From positions 1 through 64,000 of the forward strand of contig JAOMTZ010000001.1 in the NCBI GenBank assembly GCA_028356125.1: a stretch of DNA of 64,000 nt, in the 5' to 3' direction. The notes below the pieces were generated by a model. It was not told the DNA's origin. It worked only from the letters and a program-made list of their open reading frames with translations, and made no database searches. Of the stretch, positions 1 through 8,756 are shown piece after piece. Made by a program: the position numbers and the translations under genes. Source of the stretch: Candidatus Poseidoniaceae archaeon (lineage in GTDB: Archaea; Thermoplasmatota; Poseidoniia; Poseidoniales; Poseidoniaceae). Every line of letters starts with the position of its first letter. Position 1 is the first letter of the stretch.

Positions 1-97
1 CCGCTTCAGCTGCTAGAGCGGGCCCTTCTGGAATGGTAGGTGGTAGACCAGCGGTATTTTCTAGTATTTTTGCTTCACCTTCAGCTAATTCAACCAA
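1..97 (-). CDS. Possible N-terminal fragment of a minus-strand gene (TTG start), running off the left edge
   Basis: Minus frame reads (M)VELAEGEAKILENTAGLPPTIPEGPALAAEA without a stop to the edge; only a TTG start is available. The opposite strand is also open, so orientation is uncertain. Confidence 0.25.
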   Translation of the reverse strand, partial: MVELAEGEAKILENTAGLPPTIPEGPALAAEA

Positions 98-112
98 TGG
101 AAAACACTTGGT

Positions 113-346
113 ATGGGAGAATTAGAAATTGATACGATTCCCCCTACACTGGTTACTGTCAAAGATTCTAACAGTTGCGAGAAGAACCCGCATTTAGGGT
201 CGATTTTGTGCCACATGGACGAAGGTGTTTTGGAAGGTATCCTGATTGAAAGGCATGGCTTCGACGCGACTGCATCTGAAAGACTGTGCACATCAAAGGG
301 ACAGGACCATTGTCTATTCGAAATATCAATACCGTTGCCAGAATAA
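113..346 (+). CDS. Small V4R-like (4-vinyl reductase) domain protein
   Basis: CHMDEGVLEGILIERHGFDATASERLCTSKGQDHCLFEIS resembles the V4R core (C..G.l.G......v.E..C...G...C.F.i); complete 77-aa ORF. Confidence 0.45.
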   Translation: MGELEIDTIPPTLVTVKDSNSCEKNPHLGSILCHMDEGVLEGILIERHGFDATASERLCTSKGQDHCLFEISIPLPE

Positions 347-360
347 GCACACAGATTGAT

Positions 361-765
361 ATGAGTCCACCATGTGGAGTGTACATGGACTGCAATACTT
401 GTGATACAGCCCCGGCCGTAGTGATCAATAAGCCAGATGTAGTTGATGTCGATTTGACAATAACTGAAAAGGCAAAGGAAATGCTATCATCTGCATTTGG
501 AGACGACATGTCTCATTCGCTCCTCGTTGGAGTATTATCAGGTGGATGTTCAGGCTACATGTACGACTTACAAATTGTCGAATCGACAGATCAAGATTGT
601 CAAGTTGTAGAAATTGATGGTTTTAAGGTTCTAGTTCCTAATGCAACATCTCACCTCTTAGATGGCATTGAAATCGACTATATTGATCGCCTTATGGGTG
701 GCGGATTCAAAATAAACAATCCTAATGCTTCAAGTTCTTGTGGCTGCGGCGAATCATTCTCCTGA
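361..765 (+). CDS. A-type Fe-S carrier (IscA/HesB family)
   Basis: GGCSGYMYDL and C-terminal SSCGCGESF, the three-Cys HesB/IscA signature; ATG at 361 chosen to avoid overlap with the V4R ORF (ORF open from 286). Confidence 0.85.
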   Translation: MSPPCGVYMDCNTCDTAPAVVINKPDVVDVDLTITEKAKEMLSSAFGDDMSHSLLVGVLSGGCSGYMYDLQIVESTDQDCQVVEIDGFKVLVPNATSHLLDGIEIDYIDRLMGGGFKINNPNASSSCGCGESFS

Positions 766-776
766 GTGTTGATTAA

Positions 777-1436
777 ATGGGTGTCGTCAAACTCGACGCT
801 TACGTGTTGATAATACGTGGCACAGACGCCCTTAAGTTGATTGACGGACTATCTACGAACAAGGTTGAATCATCTTGCTCTACCGTATTTACTACAAATG
901 CTGCCAAAGTAATCGACATGGCTAGTGTAATTGTAATGGATGATTTCATTGCATTGGTTGGACATAACCCGTACAAAGAGAATCTGTTGGCACATATCTC
1001 TCAAAAAATACTCAACCAAGACATTACAATCGGCGATGCTACTGCATCGAATAATGTATATTTGTCAACAACAGAAATATCCCCTCCAAGTGGTGTAACG
1101 ATATCTCATACATTCAGAGGGTGGCTAATGGTAGCACCAACTAGTGTTGAGATTACATCAAATATGAGTCAGAGTGAATTCGATGATTATAGAGTGGAAA
1201 ATATGATCCCAATGCAAGGTTTCGAGATAACTCCGAAAAATCATCCTCTTGCATGTGGGCTTGGGCACTTGGTCCATGAATCAAAAGGATGCTACCTTGG
1301 GCAAGAAGTACTCGCAAGAATGCGAAGCCGTGGAAAGCAGGGCAAAGAGTTGGTTAGATTACCAAACCCAGTAGAAAATGCTACAACTGTCGGTAAAAAG
1401 AACTCATTAGTAATTCAAAGGGTCAGAAACAATTGA
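777..1436 (+). CDS. ygfZ: YgfZ/IBA57-like folate-binding (GcvT-fold) protein
   Basis: KGCYLGQEVLARMRSRGK matches the YgfZ/COG0354 signature K-G-C-Y-x-G-Q-E; immediately downstream of the IscA-like gene. Confidence 0.8.
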   Translation: MGVVKLDAYVLIIRGTDALKLIDGLSTNKVESSCSTVFTTNAAKVIDMASVIVMDDFIALVGHNPYKENLLAHISQKILNQDITIGDATASNNVYLSTTEISPPSGVTISHTFRGWLMVAPTSVEITSNMSQSEFDDYRVENMIPMQGFEITPKNHPLACGLGHLVHESKGCYLGQEVLARMRSRGKQGKELVRLPNPVENATTVGKKNSLVIQRVRNN

Positions 1437-1518
1437 CTGGTGTTCAATACTCAGGAAATACTCATTTCCAACAATAACATTAGCAGAATGCTAAAAGTGA
1501 ATAGTTGATGGAATCGGT

Positions 1519-2349
1519 ATGGCAAGTGGGGTAGCAAAGCGAAACGATTCAGGCTCATCCAAGATGCAAGCCCGGATTCATGAAATCATTTTTGAGGCAG
1601 ACACTCCTACTGGGAAATTTTTCGACGTAGCATTGCTGGTTTCAATTGTAGCATCCGTACTAACTGTATCGCTCGAAAGTGTTGATGCTATAGATTCTAA
1701 GTACCATTCACAACTAGTATTCATAGAATGGTTTTTTACAATATTATTCACTATTGAATACTTTTTACGATTATATTCAACCCGTGAATCACTGAAATAT
1801 TCAACATCATTCTTCGGGATAGTTGACCTTTTAGCAATACTCCCTACGTACCTAAGTTTGGCTTATGCTGGTGCACAAAGTCTGCTTGTAATTAGGGCGC
1901 TGCGTCTTTTACGAGTATTCAGAGTATTCAAATTATCAAGATATCTAGGTGAGGCAAATGTATTGAGTCAAGCAATGATTCAATCAAAAGATCGTATCAT
2001 AGTGTTCCTGTCAACAATTACTATCCTGAGCTTCATCACAGGAGCAGGAATGTACTTAGTTGAAGGCCCTAAGAATGGTTTTACATCAATTCCACAAAGT
2101 GTTTACTGGGCAATTACAACTCTAACTAGCACTGGTTACGGAGACACTGTTCCCCTTACACCAATAGGTAAAATGCTGGCCATACTGATCATGGTGATGG
2201 GTTATAGTTTGATTATTGTGCCAACAGGAATTATATCAAATGAATTAATCAAAATTGGAGACATAAGCACACAAGCCTGTCTTGCATGCTCTAAAGAAGG
2301 TCATGACTACAACGCAAAGCACTGCAAATGGTGTGGAGAGATGTTGTAG
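1519..2349 (+). CDS. Voltage-gated potassium channel-like ion transporter with C-terminal zinc-ribbon-like tail
   Basis: Six-TM pattern, S4-like VIRALRLLRVFRVFKLSRY, pore TLTSTGYGDTVPLTPIGK, tail CLACSKEGHDYNAKHCKWCGEML. Confidence 0.85.
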   Translation: MASGVAKRNDSGSSKMQARIHEIIFEADTPTGKFFDVALLVSIVASVLTVSLESVDAIDSKYHSQLVFIEWFFTILFTIEYFLRLYSTRESLKYSTSFFGIVDLLAILPTYLSLAYAGAQSLLVIRALRLLRVFRVFKLSRYLGEANVLSQAMIQSKDRIIVFLSTITILSFITGAGMYLVEGPKNGFTSIPQSVYWAITTLTSTGYGDTVPLTPIGKMLAILIMVMGYSLIIVPTGIISNELIKIGDISTQACLACSKEGHDYNAKHCKWCGEML

Positions 2350-2394
2350 AATCACTCCAAACCTACAATAAGGGATTTCTTTCCCCACAGAGAT

Positions 2395-3060
2395 ATGAAC
2401 AGATTGTTGTATTTCCCAGTTCCAGGACGCGGAGAAGCTAGTAGAGTTGCGCTATCCTTGTCGGAACTGGAATGGGAAGATGTTGAAGTTAATGGAGAAG
2501 TTTTCAATCAGATGCGTAATGATGGAGATTTACCTTGGGATATGTTACCTGTATTACAAACTCCTCACGGAACTTTGGCAGAATCTTCTGCTATCCTGAG
2601 GTATGTAGGTGGCTTTGCCGGGTTAATCCCCACCGACTCATATCAAGCAGCCAAGGCTGACGAATTCATGGACGGGATGGGCCCTCTAGCAAGAGCGTTG
2701 GATACTACATTCGGAATTTCAGATTTTGATGAAAGAGTGGCCAAACGTAAAGCTATTTTCGAAGTAGGTGGGCAAGGAGCTAAGAATCTTCAATTCCTTG
2801 AAGAAAAAGTTGGCAGTTCGGTTTCTGGCTGGGCCGCAGATACAAAGGAAATGAGCATTGCAGATCTGAAATTATTCACGGAACTCTTCGCATTGTTTTC
2901 AGGTAATTATGACGGAATAGAGAAATCAGTAATAGTAAGATATCCAAAACTTCTATCCTACCACAATAAAGTTTCAAATGAACCAAGAATTCTAGAACAT
3001 TACCGAGGAATTACGGAAGAAGATATTCGTTGGACATTCTTACCTGGTGCTTTCGATTAA
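2395..3060 (+). CDS. Glutathione S-transferase-like protein
   Basis: N-terminal YFPVPGRGEASRVALSLSELEWEDVEV, LPVLQTPHGTLAESSAILRYV thioredoxin-fold GST motif and helical C-terminal domain. Confidence 0.8.
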   Translation: MNRLLYFPVPGRGEASRVALSLSELEWEDVEVNGEVFNQMRNDGDLPWDMLPVLQTPHGTLAESSAILRYVGGFAGLIPTDSYQAAKADEFMDGMGPLARALDTTFGISDFDERVAKRKAIFEVGGQGAKNLQFLEEKVGSSVSGWAADTKEMSIADLKLFTELFALFSGNYDGIEKSVIVRYPKLLSYHNKVSNEPRILEHYRGITEEDIRWTFLPGAFD

Positions 3061-3075
3061 TACGAATTATTCATA

Positions 3076-3446
3076 GGGTGGCTGTCTAATTTCAACTCAT
3101 TATTTGTTGACTACGGTCGCAAAGGATTGTTAGTGGGCATTATTGCTGCAGCAAGTGAAATTGCTTAGAAATCTACATTGCATGATGCAGTTTTAATTCC
3201 TCTACCCTTAATCAGCATTATTTCCATAGTCTGGTTGTATAAAGACAAAAAGATGTTGAACAAGTTGTCAATAATGCAGAAGGGGTAATGTGGGTTTAAT
3301 ACGTCCTATTATTTTTCATAATACTGCCATTATTACTAATGAGGTTGGAGTTTCAAGCTGTAATATCGATCGTAATAATTGCTACGACTTCAGCATATAT
3401 TTTGGCGACTTACCTTGCTAAAATTCAGAGTGAGATACAATCTTAG
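3076..3446 (+). pseudogene. Possible decayed small membrane-protein gene
   Basis: Hydrophobic reading GWLSNFNSLFVDYGRKGLLVGIIAAASEIA*KSTLHDAVLIPLPLISIISIVWLYKDKKMLNKLSIMQKG* continues after a frame change as YVLLFFIILPLLLMRLEFQAVISIVIIATTSAYILATYLAKIQSEIQS*. Confidence 0.35.
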
Positions 3447-3691
3447 TCTTTATTCTCTGAAATCGGACATGTGTTAATTCCAAACGCACGATAAATCATA
3501 CAGGTTCCAGATATTGCATTAAACAATAATACTCCAGCGACTACCAAACCAATATTTGCAATTGAAGCATTAACACTAGAAGGAACGGCGAAATAAAAAC
3601 CAATCAAAATAACCGCAATCACTGCACGAATTATCCTGTCTTTGTCGCTCTCGTTTTTTGGTAATAACTTCAAACCCGAATCTTCTTCCAT
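3443..3691 (-). CDS. DUF2892 (YgaP-like) membrane protein
   Basis: DRIIRAVIAVILIGFYF...GLVVAGVLLFNAISGTCMIYRAFGINTC matches the DUF2892 pattern. Confidence 0.75.
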   Translation of the reverse strand: MEEDSGLKLLPKNESDKDRIIRAVIAVILIGFYFAVPSSVNASIANIGLVVAGVLLFNAISGTCMIYRAFGINTCPISENKD

Positions 3692-3728
3692 GCTTGGGCT
3701 AATCGACGCCGATTAATGTTTTATTCGA

Positions 3729-4667
3729 TTAATATCCCAATATATCTTTCAGTTGCCCTTTGTAAAAGTTAGCCGACCCTTGAAGAGATTCTAGTTCAGC
3801 ATCTGAAAGATCCAATTCAAAAATAGTCTCGACGCCATTCGCTCCAATAATACACGGTACACCAATGTAAACATCTTCAAGACCATACTGTCCTGTTAGA
3901 TGACATGATGCAGGGATTACTCTCCGACGGTCATTCAGTACTGCTTCAGCCATTATTGCAGCAGCCGAACCTGGAGCATAGAATGCTGAACCTCTCTCTA
4001 ATAACTTGACAATTTCGCCACCGCCACCAGCAGTTCGAGCGCTGATCGCTTCAATACGTTCATCGGACATTAGTTGAGTTATTGGTATTCCACCTACTGT
4101 TGTGTAGCGAGGTAGAGGGACCATAGTATCCCCATGTCCACCGAGAACCATTGGTGAAACGTCTTCTTCAGCACAATTCAATTCGAGAGCGATAAAATGA
4201 GCCATACGAGCACTATCTAGTACACCTGCCTGACCAATTACTCTGTTAGTTGGGAAACCAGTGACTTTCTGCATGTGGTATGTCATCAAATCTAATGGGT
4301 TGGTAACCATTATGATTGTAGCATCAGGAGCGTGGCCTTTGATTCCAGTTCCAACTTGCTGAACAATTTCAGCATTTTTACCAATAAGGTCTTCTCGAGT
4401 CATACCTGGTTTGCGTGGGAACCCACTGGTTACTACGATGACATCGCTACCTGCAATGTCTGCATAATCGGCAGTACCAGTAATTGTTCCATTATAATTG
4501 AGTACATTGCTATTCTGACTCATGTCTAGAGCCTTACCTTTAGCAAAGCCTTCGAATATGTCTAATAGTACAATATCTGCAATTTTCATTTGTGCTAGTA
4601 CGAATGCACAAGTTGCTCCTACATTTCCGGCTCCAATAACTGCTATTTTTCTACGCCCGGTTGCCAT
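3729..4667 (-). CDS. mdh: Malate/lactate dehydrogenase, probably malate dehydrogenase
   Basis: MATGRRKIAVIGAGNVGATCAFVLAQ Rossmann start; DLMTYHMQKVTGFPTNRVIGQAGVLDSARMAHFIA; GGHGDTMVPL. Start placed at the internal ATG before the Rossmann fold. Confidence 0.93.
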   Translation of the reverse strand: MATGRRKIAVIGAGNVGATCAFVLAQMKIADIVLLDIFEGFAKGKALDMSQNSNVLNYNGTITGTADYADIAGSDVIVVTSGFPRKPGMTREDLIGKNAEIVQQVGTGIKGHAPDATIIMVTNPLDLMTYHMQKVTGFPTNRVIGQAGVLDSARMAHFIALELNCAEEDVSPMVLGGHGDTMVPLPRYTTVGGIPITQLMSDERIEAISARTAGGGGEIVKLLERGSAFYAPGSAAAIMAEAVLNDRRRVIPASCHLTGQYGLEDVYIGVPCIIGANGVETIFELDLSDAELESLQGSANFYKGQLKDILGY

Positions 4668-4826
4668 TGATAACACTCCGATATGACACCCCAGACAAAC
4701 TACCTCCATAAGCATAGGCGGTGTTATTTCGAACACCAAATATTCGAATGATGACCGAGTCGTTCAAGAACCGGATATCATTGGGGGCAAATATCGAGTG
4801 TGCTTTTGCATATGCGAGGTGGAATC

Positions 4827-5990
4827 ATGAAAATCGGAGTCCCTATGGAACCTGAAGGCGAAACGAGAGTTGCAATCGTACCAGGTAGCATGAAGAAATT
4901 GCTGAAATTCGGATTTGAAGTTGTTGTCGAAAAGGGTGCAGGAAAGGCTGCTAATTATTCAGATAGTGAATACACTGACGCTGGCGCTACACTCGGAGAC
5001 AATGCTGAAGTTTTGGCATGCCCAATCATAATATCAATTCGAATGCCAGATGCAAGTAAACTGACCAAGGGCCAGATTGTTGCATGTGTCGCTGATCCTT
5101 TCCGTCACCCTGAGAAAGTTCAATCATGCATTGACGGTGGAATCACCCTTCTTAGCATGGACATGATACCAAGAAGACTTTCACGTGCTCAATCTATGGA
5201 TGTAAATTCTAGTCAAGACAACCTTGCAGGATACAAGGCTGTATTGTTAGGGGCATCTCAAGTACCTCGTGGAATCCCAATGATGACCACATCTGCTGGT
5301 ACAGTAAGACCTGCTAAAGTAGTCATAATGGGCTCTGGAGTTGCTGGATTGCAAGCTATTGCAACAGCGAAGAGAATTGGAGCAGTTGTTTATGCATCGG
5401 ATGTCCGAAAGTCTGCAGCAGAACAAATAGAATCAGTTGGTGGAAGATTCATCGAAGTTGATGGAATGGATGATTTCGAAGATGAAGCAGGATATGCAAA
5501 ACCATTGACCCCAGAATTTATTCAAAAGGTGAACGACACAGTATGTGAAGTTGCTAGCGATGCAGACATCATAGTTACAACAGCGAGAATATTTGGTAGG
5601 CCTGCACCTATCACAGTTCCAGCATCAGCAGTTGAAACTTTCAAATCAGGTGCTGTAGTTGTTGATATGAACGCTGATGTCGGTGGTAACTGTGAACTAA
5701 CCAAGGCTGGAGAAGTTCACACAACTGAAAACGGGGTGATAATAGTAGGGACATCGAACCTGCCAGGAACTCTTGCCAATACTGCTTCAATGCTCTACTC
5801 AAACAACCTCACTACTTTCATTACGAGTTTGGTTGACAAAGAAGATGGTTTCCAAATATCTGAAGATGATGATGTTCTAGTTGGAGCTCCTGAAGGCAAT
5901 GACTTCCACGTCCCAGGAATGGGAGGAGTACTGATTTGTAAGGATGGAGAAATGCATCCTAAGCAGACTCGACTAGGAGGTGTTCTCTGA
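4827..5990 (+). CDS. pntA: NAD(P) transhydrogenase alpha subunit 1 (soluble dI domain)
   Basis: MKIGVPMEPEGETRVAIVPGSMKKLLKFGFEVVVEKGAG; VVIMGSGVAGLQAIATAKRIGAVVYASDVR. Confidence 0.93.
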   Translation: MKIGVPMEPEGETRVAIVPGSMKKLLKFGFEVVVEKGAGKAANYSDSEYTDAGATLGDNAEVLACPIIISIRMPDASKLTKGQIVACVADPFRHPEKVQSCIDGGITLLSMDMIPRRLSRAQSMDVNSSQDNLAGYKAVLLGASQVPRGIPMMTTSAGTVRPAKVVIMGSGVAGLQAIATAKRIGAVVYASDVRKSAAEQIESVGGRFIEVDGMDDFEDEAGYAKPLTPEFIQKVNDTVCEVASDADIIVTTARIFGRPAPITVPASAVETFKSGAVVVDMNADVGGNCELTKAGEVHTTENGVIIVGTSNLPGTLANTASMLYSNNLTTFITSLVDKEDGFQISEDDDVLVGAPEGNDFHVPGMGGVLICKDGEMHPKQTRLGGVL

Positions 5991-6298
5991 TGACCCCTGA
6001 AATGTTAATTGGTTCAATTACTCTGTTTGTACTATCGATTTTCCTTGGTGTAGAATTAATCACTAAGGTTCCAGCAATGCTGCATACTCCATTGATGAGT
6101 GGCGCAAATGCAATCTCAGGAATCAGCGTAGTCGGCGCCCTACTAGGAGCAAATGTCGCATATGAATCTGGAGATACTGCAGTATCTGGAATACTAGCAT
6201 TTGTCGCATTAGTATTAGCAATGATCAACGTAGTTGGTGGCTTCGCAGTCACAAATCGAATGTTGAATATGATTGCTGGAAAGAAGAGAGGTGCTTGA
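5990..6298 (+). CDS. pntA2: NAD(P) transhydrogenase alpha subunit 2 (membrane part)
   Basis: Short 3-4 TM protein with ELITKVPAMLHTPLMSGANAISGISVVGA, typical of separate PntAB subunits. Confidence 0.92.
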   Translation: MTPEMLIGSITLFVLSIFLGVELITKVPAMLHTPLMSGANAISGISVVGALLGANVAYESGDTAVSGILAFVALVLAMINVVGGFAVTNRMLNMIAGKKRGA

Positions 6299-6299
6299 A

Positions 6300-7724
6300 A
6301 TGTCTACAGATTGGGTTGCTTTCGGATATTTATTATCTGCAATACTATTCGTATTTGGTCTCAAAAAATTAGGCCATCCTAGAACTGCACCTCGCGGTAA
6401 TCAGTACGGTATGATGGGTATGGCTGTAGCAGTAATTACCACTGTATTTGATATGCACTTTGATGGTGGAATCGTAGGTTGGACTATTATTGGAGGAGGT
6501 ATCCTTCTTGGTTCACTGATTGGATACATTATGGCAAAAAGAGTCGAGATGACTGGAATGCCAGAACTTGTGGCATTATTCAACGGGTTTGGCGGAGCAG
6601 CATCTGCATTGGTCGCACTATCTGAAACTTGGAAGTATCTCGAAAATTCAGATGCTATCCCTGATAATGAACTCAAACTAACAGTGACAATGGTTGCTGC
6701 AGGTTTGTCAGCACTAGTTGGATGGATGACACTAACCGGTTCATTGCTTGCCATGTTCAAATTAAAGGGTGGTGTCGAAGTATTTGGCAAGTGGATCAGA
6801 ACTCCAACTTGGGGCCCGACATGGCTGAACCCAATCAAAGGAATACTTTTCATATCGGTTTTAGCATTGATTTATCTTTCAACAGAAGACCCAACCAACA
6901 CTGACTACTTATGGGGAATAATAGCCATATCATGTGTATTAGGAATAATACTGGTTCTACCAATTGGTGGAGCAGACATGCCAGTGGTTGTCAGCCTTCT
7001 AAATTCACTATCGGGAATTGCTGCTGCATTCACTGGTTTCATTATAGGTAACAGTGTACTAATTGTTGCAGGAAGCCTAGTTGGTGCATCAGGACTCATT
7101 TTGACTGTAATCATGTGCAAGGCCATGAACAGACAATTGATTGACGTATTGTTCAAGTCATTCGGTGGTAGTGAAAAGCAAGAATTAACTAGAACCAAAG
7201 CAGGAAGTGACGCTGATGAAGTTGCAATGATGGCCGACGGTGCACAGAAGATTATCATCGTTCCAGGATATGGAATGGCTGTAAGTCAATGTCAACACCA
7301 AGTCAAGGAATTTGCTGACCTTATGGCAGAAAAGTTTGACACAGAAATCAAGTATGCAATCCACCCAGTTGCTGGAAGAATGCCAGGACACATGAACGTC
7401 TTACTAGCTGAAGCAAACGTACCTTACGAACAACTCATTGAAATGGATGAAATAAACTCTGAATTCTCAGAATGTGACATGGCTATCGTTATCGGCGCAA
7501 ATGACACATGCAATCCTGCGGCAAGAACCGGAGAGGGTCCATTGGCAGGAATGCCAATCATAGATGCAGACCAGGCTCGTACTGTCGTCATTATCAAGAG
7601 AAGTTTATCGGTTGGATATGCTGGTGTTGACAATGATTTGTTCTATGAAGATAAGACGATGATGTTGTTTGGCGATGGTAAAGCAATGATGACACAATTG
7701 AACAATGCAATCAAAGATCTTTGA
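6300..7724 (+). CDS. pntB: NAD(P) transhydrogenase beta subunit
   Basis: Multi-TM region and dIII domain IIIVPGYGMAVSQCQHQVKEFADLM...HPVAGRMPGHMNVLLAEANVPYEQLIEMDEIN. Confidence 0.95.
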   Translation: MSTDWVAFGYLLSAILFVFGLKKLGHPRTAPRGNQYGMMGMAVAVITTVFDMHFDGGIVGWTIIGGGILLGSLIGYIMAKRVEMTGMPELVALFNGFGGAASALVALSETWKYLENSDAIPDNELKLTVTMVAAGLSALVGWMTLTGSLLAMFKLKGGVEVFGKWIRTPTWGPTWLNPIKGILFISVLALIYLSTEDPTNTDYLWGIIAISCVLGIILVLPIGGADMPVVVSLLNSLSGIAAAFTGFIIGNSVLIVAGSLVGASGLILTVIMCKAMNRQLIDVLFKSFGGSEKQELTRTKAGSDADEVAMMADGAQKIIIVPGYGMAVSQCQHQVKEFADLMAEKFDTEIKYAIHPVAGRMPGHMNVLLAEANVPYEQLIEMDEINSEFSECDMAIVIGANDTCNPAARTGEGPLAGMPIIDADQARTVVIIKRSLSVGYAGVDNDLFYEDKTMMLFGDGKAMMTQLNNAIKDL

Positions 7725-7745
7725 GCATTCTTACAACATAGAATA

Positions 7746-7761
7746 CGCCCCTTTAGGGGCG
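7746..7761. repeat. Perfect GC-rich hairpin CGCCCC-TTTA-GGGGCG downstream of pntB
   Basis: 6-bp perfect inverted repeat with a TTTA loop directly after the pntB stop codon. Confidence 0.6.
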
Positions 7762-7808
7762 ACAGAATGTGACAATGTTCAATAGGCAATCACAGGTGGC
7801 ATTAAACG

Positions 7809-8756
7809 ATGTCCCGTAGGTTTACCTTGCTGCTGGTTACAGTTTTGGCAATAATGCTTGCAGCGCCAGCATTTGGTAACTCGCAAGGACCGCCATGGGA
7901 GCACAATGACAGAATAGTCCCAGAAGAAGGATGTTCGTGCCACGGTGCGGGTGGCTCTCCTTCATCAGAAGTTATTCTTTCAATATCTGGAGTCCCGAGA
8001 ACTTATGTTGCTGACGCATCATACAATTTCACAATTAGTCTAGTACATGCATCATACTCAACTGGCGGATACATGATTTGGGATTATGAAGCTGGTACAT
8101 TCACCCCAGGTGAAGGAAGTAAAATCGTACCTGATTCTGGCGGAGCAGTATCTCATGATGCACCAAGTAACGACTGGGTCATCGAATGGCAGGCACCTTC
8201 TGAAGATATAGGTGACATCCACTTCTCACTAGCAGGTAATGCAGTTGATGGAAGCGGTGCACCAGATGCAGGTGACCATTGGACGACTTTAGCGTTCACT
8301 GTCAGCGCCCCGGATACTGCAACTCCAGACGAAGATCCTAGCCTAAGAACAATCAGCGTTGGAGATTATGATTCGCTATTCGGACAAAAGTCAGATGAAC
8401 AATTGGAAGCAGAAGCTCAGGCAGAAGTTGCAAATGATTACCTTACTCAAGGCAATCTATACTTCTGGACTACCTTGTCTGTTCTTATCATTGCAGCAGT
8501 AATACAAGGAGAGTTTTACGAACGCCGGTTTGGTGGAGGTCCTCCTTACTTGGACATGAGACTAGCAGTCCCACAAGGAATACGCCGTGGCTCGATTGCT
8601 CTAGTTCTGGCAATAGGTCTGGGATGGGCTGTTGACACTGAACTCCCTTGGGGTTACACACTTGTTATTGGAATGTGTATGCTTTGGGGAATATACGGGG
8701 TATACCGTACAGTGGTTCAAGCACGCGCTCAAGAAATGCCAATGGACATGGTATGA
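7809..8756 (+). CDS. Secreted/membrane protein with choice-of-anchor-V/Reeler-like ectodomain and C-terminal TM helices
   Basis: Signal peptide, GCSCHGAGG motif, beta-rich region VADASYNFTISLVHASYSTGGYMIW..., hydrophobic C-terminal segments. Confidence 0.6.
   Translation: MSRRFTLLLVTVLAIMLAAPAFGNSQGPPWEHNDRIVPEEGCSCHGAGGSPSSEVILSISGVPRTYVADASYNFTISLVHASYSTGGYMIWDYEAGTFTPGEGSKIVPDSGGAVSHDAPSNDWVIEWQAPSEDIGDIHFSLAGNAVDGSGAPDAGDHWTTLAFTVSAPDTATPDEDPSLRTISVGDYDSLFGQKSDEQLEAEAQAEVANDYLTQGNLYFWTTLSVLIIAAVIQGEFYERRFGGGPPYLDMRLAVPQGIRRGSIALVLAIGLGWAVDTELPWGYTLVIGMCMLWGIYGVYRTVVQARAQEMPMDMV

Noticed and set aside
8648-8752. Extended N-terminus of the TatC-like ORF
   Set aside because: It overlaps the end of the upstream gene in another frame; the ATG at 8753 in the ATGGTATGA junction is a better start.
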